Source of the DNA: Rhizorhabdus sp049889055
GTDB lineage: Bacteria; Pseudomonadota; Alphaproteobacteria; Sphingomonadales; Sphingomonadaceae
NCBI RefSeq assembly: GCF_049889055.1
Contig: NZ_JBLTWO010000002.1
Coordinates: 434,001-498,000, forward strand
Direction: 5' to 3'
Length of the DNA: 64,000 nucleotides
In this document: piece after piece, positions 9,424 through 16,976 of the stretch
How positions within the stretch are numbered: the first letter of the stretch is position 1
Layout: each line of letters starts with the position of its first letter
Program-made: the position numbers and the translations under genes
Notes under the pieces: model-generated
Seen by the model: only the letters and a program-made list of their open reading frames with translations
Told to the model about the DNA's origin: nothing
The model's database searches: none

Positions 9424-9589
9424 CCCGTACCCGGCGGTGGGCTGGCATCTGCTGCTCCGGCCGAGTGCACTCCGATAGACGCAAGGCGCGTCGGATATAG
9501 GGCATTTCCTGTCTGGCCGTCTCGATCACGACGGCGATCGACAGCAGGATCATCGACGCGAAAAAGGTGAAGAACAGCAGCTGAAGCAT
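9362..9589 (-). CDS. Small single-span membrane protein, putative SOS-regulated
   Basis: I do not recognise the family. The 75-residue product starts MLQLLFFTFFASMILLSIAV, a strong N-terminal membrane span (residues 2-22), followed by a basic, Arg-rich cytosolic tail of about 50 residues with one Cys. The ATG at 9589 has GGAG eight bases upstream; a second ATG at 9646 in the same frame would add 19 residues and has a weaker GAGAG. Upstream on the same strand are a consensus -35 and an array of GAAC/GTTC half-sites spaced like an alphaproteobacterial LexA box. The 3' end overlaps pssA in antisense. Small SOS-induced membrane proteins in this class (SidA of Caulobacter) inhibit cell division; a similar role here is inference only. 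Confidence 0.6.
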   Translation of the reverse strand: MLQLLFFTFFASMILLSIAVVIETARQEMPYIRRALRLSECTRPEQQMPAHRRVRVTRQVQFRTTPVQQPLRVAA

Positions 9590-9657
9590 CGAATCTACTC
9601 CGTTGCAGGCGAGCCGGGTAACGCTCTTGTCGGCTCGCGGTGCCATATTCTCTCGAT

Positions 9658-9683
9658 GAACATGTTATGTTCTTATAATGTTC
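9658..9683 (-). promoter_or_regulatory. LexA-like SOS operator (three half-sites, 11-bp period)
   Basis: On the plus strand GTTC occurs at 9669 and 9680, separated by exactly seven bases (TTATAAT). A GAAC half-site at 9658 lies seven bases before the first. GTTC-N7-GTTC is the known LexA recognition sequence of alphaproteobacteria. The array sits in the spacer and -10 region of the promoter facing the small membrane-protein gene. Confidence 0.62.
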
Positions 9684-9693
9684 CATCTGTCAA
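9664..9693 (-). promoter_or_regulatory. Putative sigma-70 promoter of the small membrane-protein gene
   Basis: On the minus strand a perfect TTGACA (9688-9693) is followed after 17-18 bases by ACATAA/CATAAC (9664-9670), a fair -10. The LexA-like half-sites occupy the spacer and -10, where a bound repressor would block RNA polymerase. Confidence 0.5.
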
Positions 9694-9751
9694 GCGCTGT
9701 TGAAGGCTTGCCTTTCGGGCGACGGTGGATTAAGTCGCCGCGCATTCCGCA

Positions 9752-9798
9752 TGTGGGGCACACATACCGGTGCCGGGTTTCCCGGTGACCGCCCCACA
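9752..9798 (+). promoter_or_regulatory. Structured rpsB 5' leader (nested hairpins)
   Basis: TGTGGGGC (9752-9759) and GCCCCACA (9791-9798) form a perfect outer stem. Inside it CCGGG, TTT, CCCGG (9773-9785) makes a tight inner hairpin. The structure ends 30 bases before the rpsB start. Leaders that bind free S2 protein are known for rpsB in other bacteria; whether this is one is inference. Confidence 0.45.
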
Positions 9799-9828
9799 GA
9801 GGTTCAAACCGGGTAAGGAGAAAATCCT

Positions 9829-10581
9829 ATGGCGGCTCCCACCGTCTCCATGCAGGCGTTGCTCGACGCCGGCGCGCATTTCGGTCACCAGACTCACCGC
9901 TGGAATCCGAAGATGAAGCCGTATCTGTTCGGCGATCGCAACGGCATCCACATCATCGATCTGTCGCAGACCGTGCCCCTGTTCGCACGCGCGCTCGACT
10001 TCATCAGCCAGAGCGTCCAGCACGGCGGCAAGGTTCTGTTCGTCGGCACCAAGCGCCAGGCGCAGGAGCCGATCGCTGAAGCCGCGCGCCGTTCGGGCCA
10101 GCATTATGTCAACCATCGCTGGCTGGGCGGCATGCTCACCAACTGGAAGACGATTTCCAACTCGATCAAGCGCTTCAAGGCGCTCGAAGAGCAGCTGTCG
10201 GGCGACACCCACGGTCTGACCAAGAAGGAAGTCCTGCAGCTCACCCGTGAGCGCGACAAGTTCGAGCTCTCGCTCGGCGGCATCCGCGACATGGGCGGCA
10301 TTCCGGACGTGATGTTCGTGATCGACGCCAACAAGGAAGAGCTGGCGATCAAGGAAGCCAACACCCTCGGCATCCCCGTCGTCGCCATCCTCGATTCGAA
10401 CGTGAGCCCGGACGGTATCGCCTTCCCGGTTCCGGCGAACGACGACGCGGCCCGCGCGATCCGTCTCTACTGCGAAGCCGTCGCCGAAGCCGCGACGCGT
10501 GGCCAGCAGGGCGGCCGTCAGGCGCGTGGCGAGGATCTCGGCGCTTCGGTCGAGGCTCCGATCGAAGAAGCCATCGCGTAA
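9829..10581 (+). CDS. rpsB: 30S ribosomal protein S2
   Basis: The 250-residue protein binds near the head-body junction of the small subunit, contacting S1 and protein bS21. The start MAAPTVSMQALLDAGAHFGH and the following HRWNPKMKPYLFGDRNGIHI are diagnostic, as is HRWLGGMLTNWKTI in the middle. The extended C-terminal tail (about 20 residues rich in Gly, Arg and Glu) is usual in alphaproteobacteria. AAGGAG lies eleven bases before the ATG. It heads the rpsB-tsf pair and is preceded by a strongly structured leader, which suggests autoregulation. Confidence 0.98.
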   Translation: MAAPTVSMQALLDAGAHFGHQTHRWNPKMKPYLFGDRNGIHIIDLSQTVPLFARALDFISQSVQHGGKVLFVGTKRQAQEPIAEAARRSGQHYVNHRWLGGMLTNWKTISNSIKRFKALEEQLSGDTHGLTKKEVLQLTRERDKFELSLGGIRDMGGIPDVMFVIDANKEELAIKEANTLGIPVVAILDSNVSPDGIAFPVPANDDAARAIRLYCEAVAEAATRGQQGGRQARGEDLGASVEAPIEEAIA

Positions 10582-10590
10582 CAAATCTAT

Positions 10591-10673
10591 CGTCGTCCCG
10601 GCCTAGTCCGGGATCTCCCGGCCCGTGCCTCGGCACGGGTCCGGCTTGAGACCCCGGCTCGTCCGGGGCGACG
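10591..10673. repeat. Palindromic intergenic repeat (REP/BIME-like) between rpsB and tsf
   Basis: The 83-base element is built of three nested or adjacent hairpins. The ends CGTCG and CGACG are complementary, CCCGG/CCGGG pairs lie just inside each end, and the centre is a perfect CCCGTGCC-TC-GGCACGGG stem. The overall design and wording resemble dispersed palindromic repeats common in sphingomonad genomes. It sits in a transcribed spacer, so it will fold in the mRNA. Confidence 0.65.
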
Positions 10674-10696
10674 TGTTTCTGACGAAAGGAAAGCAT

Positions 10697-11620
10697 ATGG
10701 CGGATATCACCGCTTCGGCCGTCAAGGAGCTTCGCGAGAAGACCGGCGCCGGCATGATGGACTGCAAGAAGGCGCTCACCGAGACGAATGGCGACATGGA
10801 AGCCGCCGTCGACTGGCTGCGCACCAAGGGTCTCGCCACTGCCGCCAAGAAGTCGAGCCGCACTGCGGCCGAGGGTCTCGTCGGCGTGGCCGTCGAAGGC
10901 ACCAAGGGCGCGGCTGTCGAGGTCAATTCCGAGACCGACTTCGTCGCCAAGAACGAGCAGTTTCAGGACTTCGTCCGCACCGTGACCAAGCTGGCCCTCG
11001 AGGCCGGTGACGACGTCGCCGCGCTCGCCGCGGCCGCCTATCCGGGCGGCGGCACCGTCTCGGAGAAGCTGACCGCGAACATCGCGACGATCGGCGAGAA
11101 CCAGACGCTGCGTCGCGCAAAGATCGTCGAAGTGTCGCAGGGCGCGATCGTTCCTTACGTCCATAATGCTGCGGCCCCCGGCCTCGGCAAGATCGGCGTG
11201 CTCGTCGCGCTTGAAGGCGATGCCCCCGTCGCCGAGATCGAAGCTGTCGGCAAGCAGATCGCGATGCACATCGCGGCCGCTTTCCCGCAGGCGCTGACCG
11301 AAGACGGGCTCGACCCGACCGTGATCGAGCGCGAGCGCGCGATCGCGGCCGAAAAGGCCGCCGAATCGGGCAAGCCGGCCGAGATCATCGAGAAGATGGT
11401 CCAGGGCGCCGTCGCGAAGTTCCGCAAGGAAAACGCGCTGCTCAGCCAGATCTTCGTCATGGACAACAAGACCCCGATCGCACAGGTCGTCGCCAATGCC
11501 GCCAAGGCGGCCGGCGGTTCGATCGTGCTGAAGGACTATGTCCGCTTCCAGCTCGGTGAAGGTATCGAGAAGGAAGTCAGCGACTTCGCGGCGGAAGTCG
11601 CGGCTGCCGCCAACGGCTGA
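10697..11620 (+). CDS. tsf: Elongation factor Ts
   Basis: The 307-residue protein is the nucleotide exchange factor for EF-Tu. It begins MADITASAVKELREKTGAGM, then MDCKKAL, the N-terminal signature. The TDFVAKNEQF segment that inserts next to the Mg site of EF-Tu is present at about residues 80-90. The C-terminal region is of the usual two-subdomain length. I placed the start at the ATG at 10697, preceded by GAAAGGA; an in-frame extension to the left falls in the palindromic repeat and is not protein-like. It follows rpsB and ends in a strong terminator. Confidence 0.98.
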   Translation: MADITASAVKELREKTGAGMMDCKKALTETNGDMEAAVDWLRTKGLATAAKKSSRTAAEGLVGVAVEGTKGAAVEVNSETDFVAKNEQFQDFVRTVTKLALEAGDDVAALAAAAYPGGGTVSEKLTANIATIGENQTLRRAKIVEVSQGAIVPYVHNAAAPGLGKIGVLVALEGDAPVAEIEAVGKQIAMHIAAAFPQALTEDGLDPTVIERERAIAAEKAAESGKPAEIIEKMVQGAVAKFRKENALLSQIFVMDNKTPIAQVVANAAKAAGGSIVLKDYVRFQLGEGIEKEVSDFAAEVAAAANG

Positions 11621-11629
11621 TCCGTCATG

Positions 11630-11675
11630 AAAAGGCCCGCTCTTTCGGTTTCGACCGGAGGAGCGGGCCTTTTTC
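11630..11675 (+). terminator. Terminator after tsf (symmetric)
   Basis: GGCCCGCTC and GAGCGGGCC are perfectly complementary, flanked by AAAA on the left and TTTTT on the right, with an 18-base loop that itself contains a short CGGT/ACCG stem. It closes the rpsB-tsf unit. The flanking A and T runs would let it act on either strand. Confidence 0.85.
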
Positions 11676-11773
11676 ATGCCCGCCATAGCGCGCCGCCGCC
11701 GTGGCGCTTGGCAGCGGGTGATGCTGCCCCTAAGGTGCGGCAACAGCTTTAAGATAATGAGTAACGAGAACCT

Positions 11774-12487
11774 ATGGACCAACCGCGCTTCAAACGTATC
11801 CTGCTGAAGCTATCGGGTGAGGTTCTGATGGGGCAGGGCCAGTTCGGCATCGATCCCGAAACCGTCGCCCGCGTCGCCCGCGAGATTGCCGATGTCGCCA
11901 CGCAGTATGAACTCTGCCTGGTGGTCGGTGGCGGCAACATCTTCCGCGGCCTGGCTGCCGCCGCCAAGGGCTTCGACCGCACGAGCGCCGACTATATGGG
12001 CATGCTCGCGACGGTCATGAACGCGCTGGCGGTGCAGAATGCGCTGGAACAGATCGGCGTCGACACGCGGGTCCAGTCCGCCATTCCGATGTCGACCGTC
12101 TGCGAACCTTTCATCCGCCGCCGCGCCGAACGCCACCTGGAAAAGGGACGTATCGTCATTTTTGCGGCCGGCACCGGCAACCCCTATTTCACCACCGACA
12201 GTGCCGCTGCGCTGCGTGCGGCGGAGATGGGATGCGATGCCCTGCTCAAGGGAACATCGGTGGACGGTGTCTACAATGCCGACCCCAAGAAGGACCCGAC
12301 GGCAACCCGCTACGAAACGGTGACCTTCAACCGGGTGCTGGCCGACGACCTCAAGGTCATGGATGCCAGCGCGGTGGCGCTGTGCCGCGACAACGATATT
12401 CCGATCGTGGTATTCAACATCCGCGAGCAGGGCAATCTGGCCCGCGTGCTCGGGGGAACGGGTACGGCCACGGTCGTTCAGAACTAG
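11774..12487 (+). CDS. pyrH: Uridylate kinase
   Basis: The 237-residue hexameric enzyme phosphorylates UMP to UDP, the first dedicated step from UMP to UTP and CTP. It shows the amino-acid-kinase fold features of bacterial PyrH: KRILLKLSGEVLMG at the N-terminus (ATP phosphate loop), VVGGGNIFRG for UMP, and the GTGNPYFTTDSAA loop near residue 135. VDGVYNADPKKDP closes the nucleotide site. It starts a new unit after the tsf terminator and is followed 12 bases later by frr, the standard order. Confidence 0.97.
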   Translation: MDQPRFKRILLKLSGEVLMGQGQFGIDPETVARVAREIADVATQYELCLVVGGGNIFRGLAAAAKGFDRTSADYMGMLATVMNALAVQNALEQIGVDTRVQSAIPMSTVCEPFIRRRAERHLEKGRIVIFAAGTGNPYFTTDSAAALRAAEMGCDALLKGTSVDGVYNADPKKDPTATRYETVTFNRVLADDLKVMDASAVALCRDNDIPIVVFNIREQGNLARVLGGTGTATVVQN

Positions 12488-12499
12488 GGAGACTAAGCC

Positions 12500-13057
12500 A
12501 TGCCCGCCTATAACAAGGCCGATCTCGAACGCCGTATGCACGGCGCCGTCGAATCGCTGAAGAGCGATCTGACGGGCCTGCGCACGGGCCGCGCCTCGAT
12601 CAACCTGCTCGATCCGGTCACGGTCGAGATCTATGGCGCGCAGATGCCGCTGAACCAGGCAGCGACCGTCACCGCGCCCGAGCCGCGCATGTTGTCGGTG
12701 CAGGTGTGGGACCGTTCCAATGTCGGCCCGGTCGACAAGGCGATCCGCTCTGCGGGCCTCGGCCTCAACCCGATCATGGACGGCCAGACGCTGCGCATTC
12801 CGATCCCGGACCTGACCGAAGAGCGCCGCAAGGAGCTCGCCAAGCTCGCGAGCCAATATGCCGAGAAGGCGCGTGTCGCCGTTCGCAACGTCCGTCGCGA
12901 CGGTATGGACAGCCTCAAGCTCGACGAGAAGAAGGGCGAGATCAGCGAGGACGATCGCAAGCGTCGTGAGACCGAAGTGCAGAAAATGACCGACGCGACG
13001 ATCGCCGAGGTGGATGCTGCGGCAGCTGCAAAGGAAAAGGAAATCCTCGGGAAGTGA
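12500..13057 (+). CDS. frr: Ribosome recycling factor
   Basis: The 185-residue protein, with EF-G, splits post-termination ribosomes. The N-terminal helix carries LKSDLTGLRTGRAS, which contains the conserved arginine that enters the ribosomal peptidyl-transferase centre. The C-terminal triple-helix bundle (EERRKELAKLASQYAEKARV and NVRRDGMDSLK) is complete. The length is exactly typical. GGGAG lies upstream of the ATG. Its stop TGA overlaps the GTG start of uppS, so the two are coupled. Confidence 0.98.
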   Translation: MPAYNKADLERRMHGAVESLKSDLTGLRTGRASINLLDPVTVEIYGAQMPLNQAATVTAPEPRMLSVQVWDRSNVGPVDKAIRSAGLGLNPIMDGQTLRIPIPDLTEERRKELAKLASQYAEKARVAVRNVRRDGMDSLKLDEKKGEISEDDRKRRETEVQKMTDATIAEVDAAAAAKEKEILGK

Positions 13058-13803
13058 GCGGCTTGTCCGCCAGTCCTGCGACCAGTGCCGAAGCTGCGGG
13101 GGGCAGCGGCATGCCACGCCATGTTGCGATCATCATGGACGGCAATGGACGCTGGGCAAAGCGACGCTTCCTCCCGCGAGTGGCCGGCCACCGCGCCGGC
13201 GCCGAAGCCGTGCGCGTCACGGTCAAGGCGGCGGCGGACATGGGGCTTCGCGCGCTTACCCTCTATGCCTTTTCTTCGGAGAACTGGCGCCGCTCGGCCG
13301 AGGAGGTCACCGACCTCATGGGCCTGCTGCGCCACTATCTCCGCAAGGAAGTGGCCGAACTCCATCGCAACGGCATCCGCCTGCGCACCATAGGCGATAT
13401 CGGCGCGCTCGAAGGCGATCTGATCGGGCTGGTGCGGGACGGGGTCGAACTGACCAAGAACAACCGCCGCCTCGATTTCGTGCTGGCGCTGAATTATGGC
13501 GCGCAGGACGAGATGCTCCGCGCCGTGCGGGGTATCGCCGCGCAGGTCCAGGCGGGGACGTTGGATCCCGACGCTATCGATCAGGCGATGATCGAGGCCC
13601 GGCTCGACACGTGCGACTTGCCTCCGCTCGATCTGCTCATCAGGACGTCCGGCGAGCGACGCTTGTCCAACTTCCTGCTGTGGCAGGCTGCCTATGCCGA
13701 ACTGCTGTTCGTCGACACGCTGTGGCCCGATTTCGACGGCAACGCCCTGGCGGCCGCGATCGCCGATTTCGGCACCCGCGAGCGGCGCTTCGGCGGGCGC
13801 TGA
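13054..13803 (+). CDS. uppS: Isoprenyl (undecaprenyl) diphosphate synthase
   Basis: The 249-residue cis-prenyltransferase adds isopentenyl units to farnesyl diphosphate to make the lipid carrier for peptidoglycan and polysaccharides. Signature segments are HVAIIMDGNGRWAKRR with the catalytic aspartate, LYAFSSENWRR, and LLIRTSGERRLSNFLLWQ with the arginines that bind diphosphate. The GTG at 13054 overlaps the frr stop (GTGA). An internal ATG at 13111, just before the conserved core, is an alternative that would remove a 19-residue low-complexity leader. Position between frr and cdsA is conserved among proteobacteria. Confidence 0.96.
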   Translation: MSGLSASPATSAEAAGGSGMPRHVAIIMDGNGRWAKRRFLPRVAGHRAGAEAVRVTVKAAADMGLRALTLYAFSSENWRRSAEEVTDLMGLLRHYLRKEVAELHRNGIRLRTIGDIGALEGDLIGLVRDGVELTKNNRRLDFVLALNYGAQDEMLRAVRGIAAQVQAGTLDPDAIDQAMIEARLDTCDLPPLDLLIRTSGERRLSNFLLWQAAYAELLFVDTLWPDFDGNALAAAIADFGTRERRFGGR

Positions 13804-13815
13804 GCCGCTATTCTG

Positions 13816-14616
13816 ATGGCTCTGACACGCGAACTCCGACTCCGGATCGTCTCTGGTGTCGTAATGATGGCGGTGGCCCTCGCGGCCTTGTGGTTCGGTG
13901 GCGTCGCTTTCTGGGCGCTGGCATCGCTGCTGGCGGTGCTCATGATGGTCGAATGGGCAACGATGGCACAGGCGTCGCGCTGGCAGCTTATATTGGGGGC
14001 GCTTGCCGTCGCCGCGCTGATGCTGTCGGCCCTGTCCTTTGCCGATCCGATCAAGCTGGCAACGATCGCCAATCGTCTGATTGCGCAGACCGTCGATCTG
14101 ACCGGTCTCGCCGCCATCCTGGTTGCGGTCGTCAGTTTCCGGGCCCGGCTCGGCGCGGGCGTGCTCTATACGGTGTTCCCGGCGGTTGCGCTTATCTATC
14201 TGCGCGAGCAGCCGGGGCAGGGCTTCGCTTTGGCACTGTGGACGCTGGTCGTCGTCTGGGCGACCGATATCGGCGCTTATTTCGCCGGCAGGGCCATTGG
14301 CGGACCGAAGATTGCCCCATCGATCAGCCCCAGCAAGACCTGGGCCGGTCTGGCGGGCGGCATGGTCGGCGCGCTGGTCTGTGGAGCCGCCGTCGCATCC
14401 GCATATGGGCTTGGAACGGCCTTCCTGATCGCCGGTGCGCCGCTGGCGGTGGCAGCGCAGGGCGGCGACTTTTTCGAAAGCTGGCTCAAGCGCCGCTCCG
14501 GGGTTAAAGATAGCGGAACGCTGCTTCCCGGTCATGGTGGTGTCCTGGACCGGCTCGACGGCGTCGTTCCAGTCGCGCTCCTGGTCGCGGCGGGCGTTGC
14601 GGGGGGGATTTTGTGA
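13816..14616 (+). CDS. cdsA: Phosphatidate cytidylyltransferase (CDP-diglyceride synthase)
   Basis: The 266-residue polytopic enzyme makes CDP-diacylglycerol from phosphatidate and CTP, the branch point for all phospholipids. The family signature is intact near the C-terminus: S-W-L-K-R-R-S-G-V-K-D-S-G-T-L-L-P-G-H-G followed by GVLDRLD. Seven or eight membrane spans precede it. It supplies the substrate of PssA encoded at the left of the window. The stop overlaps the dxr GTG start by four bases. Confidence 0.96.
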   Translation: MALTRELRLRIVSGVVMMAVALAALWFGGVAFWALASLLAVLMMVEWATMAQASRWQLILGALAVAALMLSALSFADPIKLATIANRLIAQTVDLTGLAAILVAVVSFRARLGAGVLYTVFPAVALIYLREQPGQGFALALWTLVVVWATDIGAYFAGRAIGGPKIAPSISPSKTWAGLAGGMVGALVCGAAVASAYGLGTAFLIAGAPLAVAAQGGDFFESWLKRRSGVKDSGTLLPGHGGVLDRLDGVVPVALLVAAGVAGGIL

Positions 14617-15776
14617 CCGTGAAGAGCGTATCCATCCTTGGCGCGACCGGATCGATCGGCACGTCGACGCTCGACCTGATCGAGCGTGATCGCGCGGCGT
14701 TCCGCGTCGTCGCGTTGACCGCGCAGCGCGACGTGGCCGGCCTCGCCGATGCAGCGCGGCGTACCGGGGCCGAACTGGCCGTCATCGGCGATCCCGCACT
14801 CTATGGATCGCTGAAAGACGCCTTGTCGGGGAGTGGGATCGAGGTCGCCGCAGGCGAGGAGGCCGTCGTCGACGCTGCGTCACGCGGCGCGGACTGGACC
14901 ATGGCGGCGATCGTCGGCACCGCCGGGCTCCTGTCGACGATGGCGGCGCTGCGCGGGGGACGGACCGTGGCTCTGGCGAACAAGGAGTCGCTGGTGTCGG
15001 CGGGTGCGCTGATGACCGACGCCGCGAAACGCCACGGCGCGACGCTGCTGCCCGTCGATTCCGAGCATAATGCCGTCTTCCAATGTTTCGATCATGGCGC
15101 CCCCGGCAGCATCCGCAAGGTGACGTTGACCGCGAGCGGCGGGCCGTTCCGGGACTGGACGCTGGAGGCGATGCGCACGGTCACCCCGGCGCAGGCGGTC
15201 AAGCATCCGAACTGGTCGATGGGCGCAAAGATCTCGGTCGACAGCGCGACGCTGATGAACAAGGGCCTCGAACTGATCGAGGCTTTCCACCTGTTTCCGC
15301 TGGAGGCCGGCCAGTTCGACGCCATCGTCCATCCGCAGTCGGTGGTCCATGCGCTGGTCGATTATGTCGATGGCTCGGTCCTGGCGCATCTCGGTTCGCC
15401 CGACATGCGGACGCCGATCGCCCATTGTCTGGCCTGGCCGCAGCGCATGGCGACGCCCTGCCAGCGTCTCGACCTCGCCGCTGTCGGCCGGCTCGATTTT
15501 CATGCGCCCGATCCGGAACGCTTCCCGGCCTTTGCGCTGGCCAAAGACATATTGGCCGAAGGGGCAGGGCGCGCCGTGATCCTCAACGCGGCCAATGAGG
15601 TGGCGGTCGGGGCTTTTCTCGAAGGCCGGATCGGCTTTCTCGACATTGCGTTAATCGTGCGCAAAGCTCTGGATCGCTACGATCCCGCCGCACCGTCCCG
15701 CCTGGAAGATGTCTTCGCTATCGATGCGGAGGCACGGGCTGTGGCTCGGGATGCGATGGAGACTATCGGCGCGTGA
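14613..15776 (+). CDS. dxr: 1-deoxy-D-xylulose 5-phosphate reductoisomerase
   Basis: The 387-residue NADPH- and Mn-dependent enzyme makes 2-C-methylerythritol 4-phosphate, the first committed step of the non-mevalonate isoprenoid pathway that feeds UppS. The NADPH loop GATGSIGTST is at residues 9-18; ALANKESLVSAG, LPVDSEHNAVFQC with the metal-binding Asp and Glu, and the flexible-loop region NWSMGAKISVDSATLMNKGLE are all present. The start is GTG in the GTGA overlap with cdsA. The stop again overlaps rseP by four bases, so cdsA-dxr-rseP are coupled. Confidence 0.97.
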   Translation: MTVKSVSILGATGSIGTSTLDLIERDRAAFRVVALTAQRDVAGLADAARRTGAELAVIGDPALYGSLKDALSGSGIEVAAGEEAVVDAASRGADWTMAAIVGTAGLLSTMAALRGGRTVALANKESLVSAGALMTDAAKRHGATLLPVDSEHNAVFQCFDHGAPGSIRKVTLTASGGPFRDWTLEAMRTVTPAQAVKHPNWSMGAKISVDSATLMNKGLELIEAFHLFPLEAGQFDAIVHPQSVVHALVDYVDGSVLAHLGSPDMRTPIAHCLAWPQRMATPCQRLDLAAVGRLDFHAPDPERFPAFALAKDILAEGAGRAVILNAANEVAVGAFLEGRIGFLDIALIVRKALDRYDPAAPSRLEDVFAIDAEARAVARDAMETIGA

Positions 15777-16906
15777 CAGAACATCCCGGTATCCTCTTCA
15801 CGATATTCGCCTTTCTGCTCGTCATCGGGCCGCTGATCTTCGTTCATGAACTGGGCCATTATCTGGTCGGACGCTGGTGCGGGGTTAAGGCCGACGCCTT
15901 CTCGATAGGTTTCGGTCGCGAGATTGCCGGCTATACCGACTCGCGCGGTACCCGCTGGAAACTGGGCTGGATCCCCATGGGCGGCTATGTGAAGTTCGCC
16001 GGGGACATGAACCCTGCGAGCCAGCCGACGCCCGAATGGCTCGCCTTGCCGCCGGAGGAGCGCGCCAGGACCTTCCAGGCCAAGGCGGTCTGGCAACGCT
16101 TCCTGATCGTCTTCGCGGGGCCGGCGACGAACTTCCTCGTCGCGATCGCCATCTTCATGGCCTTTTTCGCGGCCTATGGCGTGCCGCGCACGCCCGCGAC
16201 GCTGTCGGCCATCATCGAGAAATCTCCCGCCGCTGCCGCCGGGTTGCAGCCGGGCGACCGCATCACCGCCGTCGCCGGGCGTCCGGTCGACACCTTCGAC
16301 GAAATGGCGGAGATGATCCGCTTCCGCCCGGATGAAGAGCTTTCGCTTTCGGTCGACCGTGGCGGGAAGCCGCTTTTGGTCAGCGTGAAGACCGCCGCCA
16401 ATGTCGAGCGTGATCGGTTCGGCAACGAATTCCGCAAGGGGACGATCGGCGTCATGTCGGGCCAGCAGGTGATCGAGCAGGTTCCGCTGCTCGAACTGCC
16501 GGCCGAGGCGACGCGGCAGACTTTCGGCATCGTCCGGACGATGATCGACACGCTCGGTCAGATCGTCACGGGGCGTCGTTCGGTCAAGGAATTGGGCGGT
16601 CCGATCAAGATCGCGCAGGTGTCGGGACAGCAGGCATCGCTGGGGCTGCTCAACTTCGTCATGCTGATGGCGCTCATCTCGATTAATCTGGGATTCATCA
16701 ACCTGTTGCCAATCCCGATGCTCGACGGCGGCCATCTGGTCTTCTACCTGTTCGAGGGAATAGCGCGCCGGCCGGTCCCTGAAAGGGCTATGGAATGGGC
16801 GTTTCGATCCGGCTTGGCCGTACTGCTGTCCTTCATGATCTTCGTTACGCTCAACGATATTCTTTCTCTGGGCGCTCTGGAGAGGCTTGCCGGGTTGATC
16901 GGCTGA
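15773..16906 (+). CDS. rseP: RIP metalloprotease RseP (site-2 protease)
   Basis: The 377-residue inner-membrane zinc protease cleaves anti-sigma factors and leftover signal peptides within the membrane. The active site VHELGHY (HExxH, residues 25-29) lies in the first span and the third zinc ligand in IPMLDGGHLVFY near the C-terminus. A PDZ domain (ATLSAIIEKSPAAAAGLQPG) sits in the periplasmic loop; the protein is shorter than the E. coli one and I see a single clear PDZ. The start is GTG overlapping dxr. bamA follows, a conserved arrangement linking envelope stress and outer-membrane assembly. Confidence 0.96.
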   Translation: MTEHPGILFTIFAFLLVIGPLIFVHELGHYLVGRWCGVKADAFSIGFGREIAGYTDSRGTRWKLGWIPMGGYVKFAGDMNPASQPTPEWLALPPEERARTFQAKAVWQRFLIVFAGPATNFLVAIAIFMAFFAAYGVPRTPATLSAIIEKSPAAAAGLQPGDRITAVAGRPVDTFDEMAEMIRFRPDEELSLSVDRGGKPLLVSVKTAANVERDRFGNEFRKGTIGVMSGQQVIEQVPLLELPAEATRQTFGIVRTMIDTLGQIVTGRRSVKELGGPIKIAQVSGQQASLGLLNFVMLMALISINLGFINLLPIPMLDGGHLVFYLFEGIARRPVPERAMEWAFRSGLAVLLSFMIFVTLNDILSLGALERLAGLIG

Positions 16907-16976
16907 CCGTGATCGGGCAGTGCATGCGCACCTTCCTTGCTTGGGGGGGCGTGGATTCTATGGAAGCGGGGAACGC

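Noticed and set aside
9674..9679. TATAAT on the plus strand upstream of rpsB as its -10
   Set aside because: No -35-like sequence lies 16-18 bases upstream, and the TATAAT is the spacer of the two GTTC half-sites facing the small membrane-protein gene.
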